From Gymnogyps californianus (lineage: Eukaryota; Chordata; Aves; Accipitriformes; Cathartidae): a stretch of DNA of 64,000 bases. Position 1 is the first letter of the stretch; every line of letters starts with the position of its first letter. Of the stretch, positions 1-11,045 are shown in pieces. The stretch lies in assembly GCF_018139145.2 (NCBI RefSeq), contig NC_059471.1:87814520-87878519 (forward strand), read 5' to 3'. The position numbers and the translations under genes were made by a program. Below the pieces are notes generated by a model. It did not search any database. It had not been told where the DNA came from and saw nothing but the letters and a program-made list of their open reading frames with translations.

Positions 1-450
1 TTTTTCCTGTGGTTCCACATGCAGACTGAAGTAGGCTACTTTCAATGGGAACCTTTAATGGCAACAAAATTCCTTGACCAAGTATGTATCAGTGAGCACA
101 ACACTGCCATTTGTGACTTAAGATTAAGAACTACAGACCAGTACTGCACTGCTACTCTTGCCCTTTGTGACTTCAAGAATAAGGCTGACTGCATTCACAG
201 ATACCCTCACATCTGTGAAGAGATGATCTTCATAGATCTTTATAAATCTATGAAGAGAATTGAGCAAACCATGGGAAAGACTAATGTCTGTAAGATAAAA
301 GAAGTATTGGTTTATGTAACCAGCTTCATGTGTATTTTAGTATCATTTCTTTTAAACCTAGCAGCCAGTAGATTAAGTCTGAACTTGCAAAGTCATTTAA
401 CAAAAGTAGAAAAAAAAATGCCATCTTCTGATCTTCATATTTTTACATAG
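1..450 (+). other. Edge-truncated open frame, coding status unknown
   Basis: The frame is open from the first base of the window to a TAG at 448-450, so the true upstream end is not visible. The first ATG is at 19, giving 143 codons. The predicted product has several Cys in its first half and a hydrophobic stretch of about 20 residues near residues 97-116, which would suit a membrane segment. I recognise no family. In 64 kb of A+T-rich DNA roughly one open frame of this length is expected by chance, so this is not good evidence of a gene. It could be part of an exon, a decayed retrogene or noise. No convincing splice donor or polyadenylation signal directly follows. Confidence 0.15.
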
Positions 451-834
451 AAAAAAATTGAAAACAAGACTAAGCTTCTTCCTCCAGCTTTACCCCTGTG
501 GTAGATGAGCATAGCTATATTCACTTCAGTAAGACTCACCAGATAATAATAGTTTAAAATCTAACCTGTGTTTTTAAGCTCTGTAGCTTTCAAATCTTAT
601 ACATATATAGGTTTTAATTCTATTACACAGTAAGAAGATAGAAGACCAGTAATTTAAAAAACAATAAAAAAAAAACCAACAAAAAATCATTCAGAGGGTT
701 GATAGAGTGCCTTTAATGGCCTTATAATGTCTGCTAAGGCAATTTAGATATTCCAATAGCAATACCTGTTCCTGGTGCCTAACATGTACTGCAACAACTA
801 TTCTGGGCAGCCCCAGTTATTTACATTTTGAGTG
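451..834. other. Non-coding stretch upstream of first LTR
   Basis: A+T-rich sequence with an A-rich stretch around 655-690 and no recognisable gene or repeat. The last five bases (830-834, GAGTG) form the left target-site duplication of the LTR that follows. Confidence 0.6.
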
Positions 835-1436
835 TGTCCTGGTTTCGGCTGGGATAGAGTTAACTCTCTTCTTAGTAGCTGGTACAGTGCTGTGTTTTGG
901 ATTTAGTGTGAGAATAATGTTGATAGCACACTGATGTTTTAGTTGTTGCTAAGTAGCGCTTATCTTAAGCCAAGGACTTTTCAGTTTCCCATGCTCTGCC
1001 AGCAAGCAGGTGTGCAAGAAGCTGGGAGGGAGCAGAGCCGGGGCAGCTGACCTGAACTAGCCAAAGGGGTATTCCATACCATAGAACGTCATGCCTAGTA
1101 TATAAACAGGGGGGAGTTTGCCAGGAGGGGTGGATCGCGGCTCTGGCCTCGGTCAGCGGGTGGTGAGCAATTGCATTGTGCATCATTGGTTTGGGGTTTT
1201 TTTTTCCTTTTTTTTCCCTCTGCTTTTTTTGCTACATTCCTTTTCATTGCTATTATTATTATTATTATATTTCATTATTATTATTGTTAGCATTATATTT
1301 AACTGTTCTTATCTCAACCCACGAGTTCTACCTTCTTTCCCGATTCTCCTCCCCATCCCACTGGGAGCAGGGCAGGGGGGAGAGTGAGCGAGCGGCTGCA
1401 TGGTGCTCGGCTGCTGACTGGGGTTAAACCACAACA
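835..1436 (+). mobile_element. Solo LTR, avian endogenous retrovirus (type A copy 1)
   Basis: The element begins TGTCCTGG and ends CCACAACA, so it has the TG...CA termini of an LTR. It is flanked by near-identical 5-bp direct repeats, GAGTG at 830-834 and GATTG at 1437-1441 (one mismatch), which fits integration with a 5-bp stagger as in ERVL-like elements. Orientation is set by a TATA box (TATATAAA, 1099-1106) preceded by a CRE-like ACGTCAT. Further on are an ATT-rich tract (about 1250-1300) and the conserved U5-like block at 1308-1325. No gag, pol or env sequence lies beside it, so it is a solo LTR left by LTR-LTR recombination. A second copy lies at 31067-31673 in inverse orientation. I recognise it as a common repeat of non-galliform birds but do not assign a database name. 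Confidence 0.92.
1086..1106 (+). promoter_or_regulatory. LTR core promoter: CRE-like site plus TATA box
   Basis: ACGTCAT at 1086-1092 resembles a CREB/ATF half site. TATATAAA at 1099-1106 is a consensus-like TATA box, so initiation would be expected about 25-30 bp downstream. The same arrangement is present in the other copy of this LTR. The promoter looks structurally intact; whether it is active cannot be judged from sequence. Confidence 0.6.
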
Positions 1437-1669
1437 GATTGTTTAAGGACTTTGATTCTTTCCAACCTATTTTAATTAGCTGGCAGAGAGGGACAGCACA
1501 AGTGACATGGCTTCCATTTGATGTACCATTTCACAAAACCGTTACAGTAATCAGTGAAAATCAAGCCAGAAAAGGATATGCTGCAATAAATGTTGTACTC
1601 TATCACAAAGCAAATCTTGTAACTTTATACAGCAAAGATGCTGTACATGTTGCATATTTATCTCTCTAG
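1437..1669 (+). other. Short open frame right of LTR, probably not a gene
   Basis: A frame of about 76 codons runs from just after the LTR to a TAG at 1667-1669. Its only possible start near the left end is TTG, not ATG. Its composition is not repetitive, but I recognise no family and no splice acceptor stands out. It is most likely chance. It is noted because it abuts the LTR insertion and lies 1 kb from another unexplained open frame. Confidence 0.1.
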
Positions 1670-1697
1670 TGAGAGAGATTTTTCTCTAGTGAGAGAA
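1661..1697. repeat. Two tandem short palindromes
   Basis: TCTCTC-TAGT-GAGAGA (1661-1676) is followed at once by TTCTCT-AGTG-AGAGAA (1682-1697). Both share the core TCTCTAGTGAGAGA and each can fold into a 6-bp stem with a 4-base loop. This looks like a local duplication of a palindrome. Confidence 0.7.
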
Positions 1698-4600
1698 GGA
1701 TACATCCGAAAGCAGGAGCCATATTTCTCAGCCAAAACATTAGGGTACATCTTCGGCACTGTTTTCATGCTCTTATGTTATTACTAAGCGACTGACCATG
1801 GCCCTGTCACGTACACCAAGAAAACAAGATTTTTTCCCAGCACATTTCTAATTTGATGGATTGTGACTTTTATCTCCCAGCAAGGATTCGATCTTTGTGT
1901 GTCCTTTTTTATGGCTACTATTTAAGGCACTGAGCCATGGCAGTATCTCACATGAAACTCAATGTATTTTCTAGATTACAAAAAATAGTTTAAAAATGCG
2001 AGAGAGGGTACCAGTGGCTTTTGCAGTAATTGAGGAGTGTGGTTGAGGGGTACATAACATGACCCATGACATCCGTGATGACTGAACCTTACAACATTTC
2101 TACTTCACTGGTGCTTGACTCAGTTTTCTTTTGACATTCATGGTACTTCACTGCCACGCTTGAAATTTATCTGTTGCTTGCCAGTGTATCATCTTAACAT
2201 ACTACTATAAAAATAAAAAGAATGGTAAAAGAGAGCCATCTTTACCTTCTGATTCCCCCTACTCTCCAGTCCCACCTCACACACCATATGGAGGAAAGGA
2301 ATACATACATAGAGCTCTTGTGACTAGAAGCTACAGGTTTCCTGGGAGGCTGAGTAACAGAAGTGGGCCACACTATCTTCCAAACATCTCGTGGACAAGT
2401 AGGTAGCAACCTTTTACATAGAGCCTGCATGCCTAAAGAAGCAAGTAAGTTCTGGTAAGTACGTACTCACCTAATGCCCTGCTGTTCCCCAGGAGAACTT
2501 GTCAGGGTCTGCTGACTTCTTGCAAAAACTCAGGTGAGGAAAGAGCCAACAGCATCTCTGCATTGGTCTCAGCAACTAAGTATGTAAGTAAGTGGCATCA
2601 AATCACTTAAAAGAGAAACAAAGCCAGAAGTCTTGCAAAGGCAACAGCTCCTGTAGCCTGTGTGTCAGTGCCACCAGAATTCACAAGTAGAAGAGTATTA
2701 TTCTAGCATCCCAGAATATTACCCACATCAAAGAATACTGCATGATAACAGCATTAGAACAGATTAATTCAGTGAGATCAAAGCTTAGTAGTCTGTTGGA
2801 TGGTCCGTGATGAATGGTTCATGATGGCTGAAGAGGGAAAGCATTTAAGAAGCCACACAAGTGCAGAATTACCTTTCTCCTGTTACACTTTCCTACCTCT
2901 ACCACTGGGGGCTCCATGATTTCCTGAAGTAGACCTGTGGATCTTTCTTATATTTTTGTAATCTTTTTGAAGCTATTTATATTCTTGGTTTCCAGAGCAT
3001 CCTGTGGTAAAGACTTCCAAATGCAGTTTTGAAAAGCAGTCACTGAAGGACTAGTCAGTAATGGAAGCCAGCAAGCAAAAATCAAGGACTGCCTGAGCAA
3101 GCCAAAAGTAAAGTAAATTTTTTGTTTGGTCTTTGCAATGTTTTTCAAAGGGCAGGGTCTCTGATTTTCCTCCTCTGCTTTTCAGCCTTGAAAATAGCAC
3201 TATCAAGGAGCTGCTCTCAAAGGATGAGAATTCTGGTATCTGTCGGCCTCACTCATGGGATTTTGGAGGGAAGTGTTTCCATAATTGAGTCCTATCTGGA
3301 TGTGCTATGGTGCTCTCTGGTCCTGCATGTCAGAAGCAGCAAGAGTGAGCTGCTCCATGGAGAAAAGGGAGCTGGGAGCCAAGCATGGTGACAAGGCCAG
3401 CAAAGGCAATGGTATCACCAGCAAGAGCCCAGTCTCACCATACTGTGTGAGGTGAGATCCCAGACCACCAGGCAAGTCTGTAATAAGGCGTCAGGCCTGA
3501 GGTCAAGAAACCAGTCCACAAGTCAGGGCCAGGATCTAGTGTGGCCAGGCTGAAGCACAGCTGCAACACTACTGTGGTGTGTCCCAGGCGGGAACCAATC
3601 TCTTTCCCAAGCAGCAGTGGGAAGACTCTGCAGAGCCTTCTTCCAGCTTTTGCTCAGAGCCCCAAGACCAGCCAAGGCTTCTCAAGTATCTCTTTCTGAT
3701 CAAAGACCTGGCTTTAAGTGCAGAGGGCCAAACTCCTGCGAGGGGTGTGGGCTCGTGCTCCAGGCTCTGACACTGCCATCCCAGAGGCAAGGGAGGCTTT
3801 CCCTGCTGTCTGCACTGCTCCATACATTGCAGTTGCTTCTGTGGAAAATGCTTTACAGCCTGGGCGACTGACATGACTTCCTTGTTTAAGTCTGTCCTTT
3901 CTGACTTGGCCCTTCATTTGCTCTTTAAAAAAGCTATTGAGTGGATTCTAATTTAGATTATTTGAAATAACAAGAAGAATTTAAAAGCAGTCCAGGTACA
4001 GGAAATCACTGTTGAAGGCCGTAGCTGAACTAGCAATTTCATCTTTAAAATGGATTTATATTCCATCTTCTCAAGACTCCCATCAAAAAAAAAATGTTTC
4101 AACCCACAAGAGCTGACATCAGGTCAACAGTGTAACGTCTTCTTAAGCATCACATTGATGGTACAAGTGTGTTTTCAATGACAGTTTAGCCATTGAAAAA
4201 TCTCCCTGTTCATGTATTGCCATAATTCAAAACCTAACTGAAAGTTACACAAATATCTCAACACTTCTCATCACTTAGAATAGTATCTTTGTGAGTTAAG
4301 GGCATGTAATTTCAACACAAAATATGTGCATCAAAGCTAGCTTAAGGGACTGGTACAGGCAATAATGAACTCAAAATGACTACTCATAGGATTAAACACT
4401 ATATCCAGGAACCAGTAATTTTAATCTCAGTAACTGTAGAGTAACCTCAGTTCGCTAACTCAGTTACTTAAATAATTTGCACAAACAATCACTATTCCTT
4501 AATTACTAGCAAAACTTTAATAGCAAATGTGTAAAACTGTAGACACATCATTAATCTTTAAAAAAAAAGTTGCTACAGAATATTTACTAGGTTCTCCTCC

Positions 4601-7600
4601 AGTACTACAAATTCTTTCTGGCTGCAAATTGAGCTTGGAAGAAGACTATTAAAGGTATGATCATTCCAAATTTGTCTGTTGCTTTGAAAGAATTTAAGAT
4701 GCAAGCAGTGAAAATGGAGAGAGATGTAACAAACTCTAGATCTGATATAAGGAGGTCAGCTTCATGATAGTTTTTCGTTGGCAGTCTTGCATACAAATTT
4801 AAGAGGGACGGGAAGAGGCTCTGGATAAGTTTTTCACTTTGATTAATGCAGGTGGTGTGGTGATGTTCACAACGATCATTTAAGAAAGCAGTAGAAAAGC
4901 TTGTAGAGAGACAAGTGAACCGTCTTGAACTTGACAACCATTGATGAGAATCAGAGACGGGGCAAAGTATTAGCTTGGAAAGAAGGAGACAAGACTGCAG
5001 TAGAGAGAGACATTTACAAGTTGTCAGGGTAAGGATCATTGTTGAACTATCATCTTGGGAATTAGTTCATTGAGAATGGAAAAACAAAGGGATAGAGGAG
5101 GAAGTTCCAGGACATCTCTTGGAAACTTAGCAGGGAATGGACAGGGAAAGGAAAGGAAAAAGGTTTCCTCTGAAGGACACACTGAAGAGCAATCAATCAC
5201 AGAATGAAGAAGAGAAGCAAAGTAACACAGTCACAGGTGAAAGCAGCACAGGAGTCAAGCAGATCCTTTCTTTCCCCATAGGGCTGAAGGAAACTGGCCT
5301 CTCAAGAAATCTGAAGTCAAAATGCTGATTTTGAGCTTGGGTGCATAAGTGAGGCTTTGAGAACGTTTTTAATAGAGCAGACTGAGACACAGAACTCACT
5401 TCAGTTTTAGTGCAAAATCAAAGTTTGCATGAATTGGTTCATTATAATTCTTTCATATGTTGCTTTTTTCCTTCTTTCTACAGCTGTGTAATGTATGATA
5501 GTAAGAAAACTGTCCCCATTAGATCTATTCACTCCACAACAATAATACATGCAGTTAATATGAATGAGCTACAAAATAATGAACTTGTAAAATCTATGGA
5601 GGCAAGAAGTCAATTTTTTTAATTTGTTGAGGAATAGACTACAGAAGCGTTTAACCAATTTCCTGTAGATTCTGTCCTTTTCTCAGCATGTCTGGAAGCA
5701 CAGGCTCTTCCCTGACACCTCAGGGGAGAGAAGCTGCCGAGCATGACTCTGCCTCCGCTGCTGCAGCTACACCCACTCCTGTAATCTGTGGCAGCATCAG
5801 GGAGCAGCAGTCTCCCTCTTTTTCTCTCTGTGAATGTGTTTGTATGTCTGCCAGTCCTAGGACTGAGCCATCGCAAACATGTTGCTGCCAGTGGCTAACC
5901 TAACCTCCATCACCCTGCAATCTGGAGGGGACACAATGAATTCCTCCTTAAGGCATGTCCACCTTTGTTGATAGCCCCAGTTGTGGGGTCTCCTCTTAAC
6001 ACAATGCGCTTAAGAAACTGTCACTGTCGTTTTGCACCAGATATGTGTACATGTATGTAATTTTTATGAACTACCTTCCTTTCTGGAGATAGTAAGTTAT
6101 CTGCCTCTGGTGTCTTTCACTCTGGTGTTTTGGATCCTTAATGATGTTCCCATACAGGAGCTCTGTTCATCTCCCCTTCAGTGCCAGTCTGGATTGATTT
6201 CCTTTCCACAGCAAATTCCGGTCACTCCCTCTAGAATGATCTCCAAATCTTCCCGTGATCTCTCTCCGGCAGTTGGCTGCAGTCCAGGTCTTTCTGGAAG
6301 CTGATGTCTCATTAAGGACACTTCCTTAAGCGTATGTTTGTGACTAAGCTATGGCAAAAGGGGAAATCATTTTACTTTCTGTTTTCACCCTTTACTTAAC
6401 AACATGCTGTATATAGAGATTTTTGTCTCTATACCAACTCGGGAAATGTTTTAGTGCTCTTTCACATTTAGCAGTAATATAACATAGCAGCTGCTCAGTT
6501 CAGTGCTCCAGCAGTATTTTTATTACTTCCAGTGTCTGATCCAGCTATTTTAAAGTTATTTTGTGTATCTCAACATTGTGCCTCTGCCTGCCTTTAGACT
6601 ATAGGCTTCTCAGTGCCTGCTGTATTTGTACAGTCCTGGCCAAAGATCCTCCCTCACTCACCACAACTGTTCTGAGACCCAGCAGCAACTTCTGCAATAA
6701 ATCTAAACGTGGGTTTTCTCCTGTGTCACACAGAGTGTGTCAGGCTTAGAAATGTTTATTATACTGTCCTAGGAGAGGAATTTAATGTGTCTAGCTACTC
6801 CTGAGTTTTGCAGGGTCATTTTCCAAATCCAGGGAGGCATATGCACAACACGGCGACTCAAACAGACGCAGCAACCAGTGCTCCAAATTTTGGCTTCACT
6901 TCATCTCATTACAAAAAGCAGCTCATGTCCTGCTGTGGAGGAGGTGCAGGATTATGCAGGAGGTCAGACTCCACCATTCTGCTGATCCCTTCTGTCCTTT
7001 ACTGTCTAAAAATAAGTTTTCAAAGCCCTTCTTAGGTCTAATGGAGGCTTCATAAGACATTCTTAAACCAAGATCCATTGTTGGATTCATGAAAGCAGCT
7101 GAATGGAACCATTTGCAAGTCAAGGCTCTGATCCAGTAGAGATATACATTCTTATTCACTTTACTAGCAGGTTTTTAAATTGTAAATGTTGATGCTTGAT
7201 TCTGCACTTCCTGCAATTTCTTTTAAGTGACTTTCACAAAGGACGGAGTCGACTAATATTCAGTACTCAGCTTTGTACAGGAGCTGGTGGTCACAAAAGG
7301 TGCAAAGCAATATTTCAGCAAATTTCCTTGTCCTCCTGCACTTCAGTGGGGTTATTGGCTGTTGCTCTTGAACATTTGATTTCCAGCAGCAGCAGCATAG
7401 GTGATACTACCAGTTTCTTCTTATATTCTCAAGCTAGTAATTCATCATATAATAGGAAGCAAGCATAAGAAGATGCAAAATGGTAAAAAAACATTTTGAG
7501 AAATATCTAATTCCTGAGATGACAGAGGCTGGATTAACTTTTTTTCCTAACCAAAAATCACATATTTCTCTTTTCACATTATTTTCATAGCTGCTGCTGA

Positions 7601-9494
7601 ACATGCTTATGGCAATTTCCACTTAAAAGAATAACCATGATTTTTGGAGACCTGTCCTGTATTAAAATGCTTGGGCCTAGCAATATCTGGTATCTGAGCA
7701 ATACAATATTACATAAAATTCTTGGATTTTAATAACATTTCTGGATATGGATCAGTTAATAAACTTTGTTTCACCAACCACCTAACAGATATCCAGCTAT
7801 GACTGCTTAATGAATGTTTCCCTGAAATGAAATCTGGAACATTTCAGACTGTCAGGCTGAGGGGAAAAATAATTCTCTGTAAGAAAAATCCCATGTTGCA
7901 GACTCAGTTCTACAAAGCTGAAGTTCACTTTATTTCCACTGGCAGCATTTTCACCTTTGAAAATCTTCTCGTAGAGCATTGTGGTAGTCTTTAATGTTCA
8001 CAGCGATCACTGCACAATCTGCTAAAATGGGTTGATGGAAGTTGGAGGCCAACCGTTCCCACACAGTCCAAATTCCGTAAATTTAAATTAAAAAAAGGTT
8101 CTGCAGGGAGCGGTAGGCACACAGCCTTTCCCAGGGGGAGACTTGAAATGCTTGAAAATTATCAGTTAGGACTAAAAGCCTGCACACTTTGAAGTTTTGT
8201 CATGCAAAGACAAGTGGACCCAACTGAAAATGTTAAGCCCTCCCCCTGCTATAGGGGGCAAAGTACGGAGCTGCACCCTTGAGATGAAAACTGTACAGTC
8301 TGCGCCAGGCAGCTGCCACTCGCTGGCCTCAGGTGCAGCGTACTTACTTTGTCAGATACATGAAGCCACCAACCAGGTATCAGCTATGGATCGGCTGGAA
8401 GGTGTGCAACATGCCCTTGAGAAGACTGTGACACCTTGGGCTGCCACGCTACCATCTTTCCTTCCAGGAGGGTGGCTTCTGGGAAGGGAAGACTGGAGAC
8501 TGGAGGCCCATAGCCCACAGCTGTGCTCCACCGGCATCCTGCCCAGGGGAGCAAGCCCCAGGGCTTGAGCTTACATTACAAACCTGACACAGAGAGATGC
8601 CAGCCAGCCCTAGTATGAATCCAAGCTGGACAGCACAAGCTTGCTTTGCAGTCCTGTTGTACAGCCCTGAGCTCAAGCCAATAAATCATCTTCTTCTTTC
8701 CCATCTTAAGACTTCTATAGCTCCTGCTACAGACACTGCTTCATAATATTATCACAAAAAATACTTGTGATGATAGTGGAGTTGAATCAGCAGTGAGTGC
8801 AACTCTGGGACTGAGCCGATGAACAGTGCATCACTGACTGCAGAGAGGCAGCCACAGCCACGGCAATGTAACGTCAGGGATGGTGGTTCCTATGATAAAC
8901 AACATGCCGCTTCTTTGCTGCTTCCACCAAAGCATCGTGTAAGAGCACCACTGATCAACTGAGAGTAAACGGCATAATATTTGCCATCCTGCTAATTTAT
9001 TGGGGTTTATCAAGAAAATAGCAGCAGTGGCTGTGGAAGAACTATTAGCAAATGTGCAAATGGATTTTGCTTTAGTATTGCCAGGACATCCTAATGCATT
9101 GGTAATGGGACAGCGGCAGACAGCCCCACCATTTTTCAAAAATGATAAATCAGAACAGCTCAGCCAAGCCAATTGTATACATTTCTCTTGAGTTCACAAA
9201 CTGGCTTTTGACAGAAAAACACACAGACAGGGAAAGGGGGAAAAAAACACAAATACATACACAAAGTTGAAGCTAAGACATCCTAGTTAGGGATTGGCTT
9301 TATTTTTATGGCACAAGTGAAAAGATACCAAAAATGACCTTTTCAGTAAGCAGATACCTTTCAATCTTGTCAGTTCAACACGAGTGTGGATATTGCAGCT
9401 GCTGGACTGAACTACAAAATGTCAAAAACATCAGCCGCAGATGAACCCTCACTGGTATATACACTTGGGTTGCAGTGTCATTTTTTCAAAAGAA
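1698..9494. other. Unique non-coding sequence, no gene seen
   Basis: About 7.8 kb of mostly A+T-rich sequence. Stretches near 3400-3870, 5640-5930 and 8190-8570 are richer in G+C and hold open frames up to 123 codons on both strands. None has recognisable domains, a convincing initiation context or splice sites. The frame of 144 codons at 4605-5039 on the minus strand also lacks any recognisable motif. A short (GGAAA)n run lies near 5145-5160. The block at 3410-3560 reads like an old interspersed repeat, but I cannot name it. Confidence 0.55.
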
Positions 9495-9520
9495 ACAAAA
9501 CAAAACAAAACAAAACAAAC
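9495..9520. repeat. (CAAAA)n microsatellite
   Basis: Five tandem CAAAA units with small imperfections, ending about 18 bp before the 3' terminus of the CR1 element that follows. Bird CR1 elements do not end in poly(A), so this is more likely an independent simple repeat than a LINE tail. Confidence 0.85.
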
Positions 9521-9537
9521 CAGAGCTTACTATTTTA

Positions 9538-11045
9538 TCACAGAATCACATACTAGCTGAGGCAGGAAGGCATCTTGGGAGATCATCTAGTCCAACCCCC
9601 TGCTCAGAGCAGTGTTAGTGAGACCACGTTGCCCAGGGCCATGTCCAGTCACATTTTGAGTATCTCCAAGGATGGAGACTCCACAGCCTCTCTGGGCAAC
9701 CTGTGCCAGTGTTTGATCAGACTTAGAGTAAACGTTTAAGTGGAATTTCCTGTATTTCAAATTGTGCCCATTGCCTCTTGTCCTGTCACTAGGCACTACA
9801 GTCTGGCTCTGTTGTCTTTACTCCCCTCCATCCCAACCCAATCGAGTATTTATGCAAATGGGTAAGATCTCCCTGAGTCTTCTCTTCTTCAGTCTGAACA
9901 GTCCCAGTTCTCTCAACCTCTCCTCATATGACAAATGATCCAGTCCCTTAATCTTCTTTGTGGCCCTTCACTGGACTTGCTCCAGTACATTCATGTCTCT
10001 CTTGTGCTGGGGAGCCCAGCACTGGACCGAGCACTCCAGATGTGTCTCACCAGGGCTGAGTGGAGGAGAAGGATCACCTCCCTCAATCTAGTGACAACAG
10101 CCTGCCACAGCCCAGGGTGCTGTTGGCTTTCTTTGCTGCAAGGATTCATTGCTAACTCATGTTCAACTTTGTGTTCACCAGAAGCCCAGGTTTTCTGCAC
10201 AGCTGCTTTCCGGTTGGTCTGCCCCAGCCTGTACTGGTGCAAGGGGTTATTCCTCCTCAGGTGCAGGACTTAGCATTTACCTTTGCTGAATTCCAGGAGA
10301 TTCTTTTAGGCTCATTTCTCCAGACTGTCAAGGTCCCCCTAAATGGTGGTACACCCAGCTGGTATATCAGCCACTCCTCTCCATATTGTATCATCTGGAA
10401 ACTTGTTGAGGGTGCACTCTGTGCCATCATCCAGGTCTTTAATGAAGATGTTAAACAATATTGACCCTTGGGTCATACCACTAGTGATCAGCCTCCAGCT
10501 GGACCTCATGCCACTGATCACAACCCTTCAAACCTGACAGTTCAGCCAGTTTTTATTCCACCTCACTGTCCATTTATGTAGTCCGTATTTCATCAGTTTT
10601 GTCTATGAAGATGTTACAGGAGACAGTGTCAAAAGCCTCGCTCAGGTCAAGATAAACTATATCCACTGCTCTCCACCCATGCACCAAGCCAGTCATCTCA
10701 TCATACATGTCTATCAGATGGGTCAAGCATGATCTCCCATGGATTCGTAAATCTCATAAATCCATGCTGACTACTCCCAATCACCTTGTCCTTAATGTGT
10801 TTGGAAATAGCTTCCAGGATTATTTGTTCCATCACCTTCCCCACTATCAAGATGATGGTGACCAGGCTGAAGTTCTTGGACCTTCTTTCTCGAAAATAGG
10901 GGTGGCATTTGCTTTCTTCCAGTCCTCAGGAACCTCCCCTGCTTGCCATGACCTTTCAAAGACAACCAAGAGCAACCTCACAAAGACATCAGCCAGCTCC
11001 CTCAGCACTCATGGGCGCAACCCATCAGGTCCCATGTGCCAAAAG
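9538..11045 (-). mobile_element. CR1 LINE, 5'-truncated
   Basis: Read on the minus strand, this is the 3' half of a chicken-repeat-1 non-LTR retrotransposon. The 3' end, next to 9538, has the ATTCTGTGATA-like terminus and the well-known segment matching 'GATGATCTCCCAAGATGCC'. Going upstream, the minus-strand frames give typical CR1 ORF2 pieces: PSDRTRGNGH near 9760-9796, a decayed SREVILLLHSALV-like block near 10050-10090, and the RT block T(S)GMTQGS...FPDDT between 10339 and 10490. The catalytic F-A-D-D box is read here as FPDD, and frameshifts break the frame, so it is inactive. The 5' end fades near 11045, as expected from incomplete reverse transcription. Confidence 0.93.

Noticed and set aside
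4605..5039. Minus-strand frame of 144 codons
   Set aside because: Hydrophobic and Ser/Leu-rich but without a recognisable motif; its length is within chance expectation for the window.
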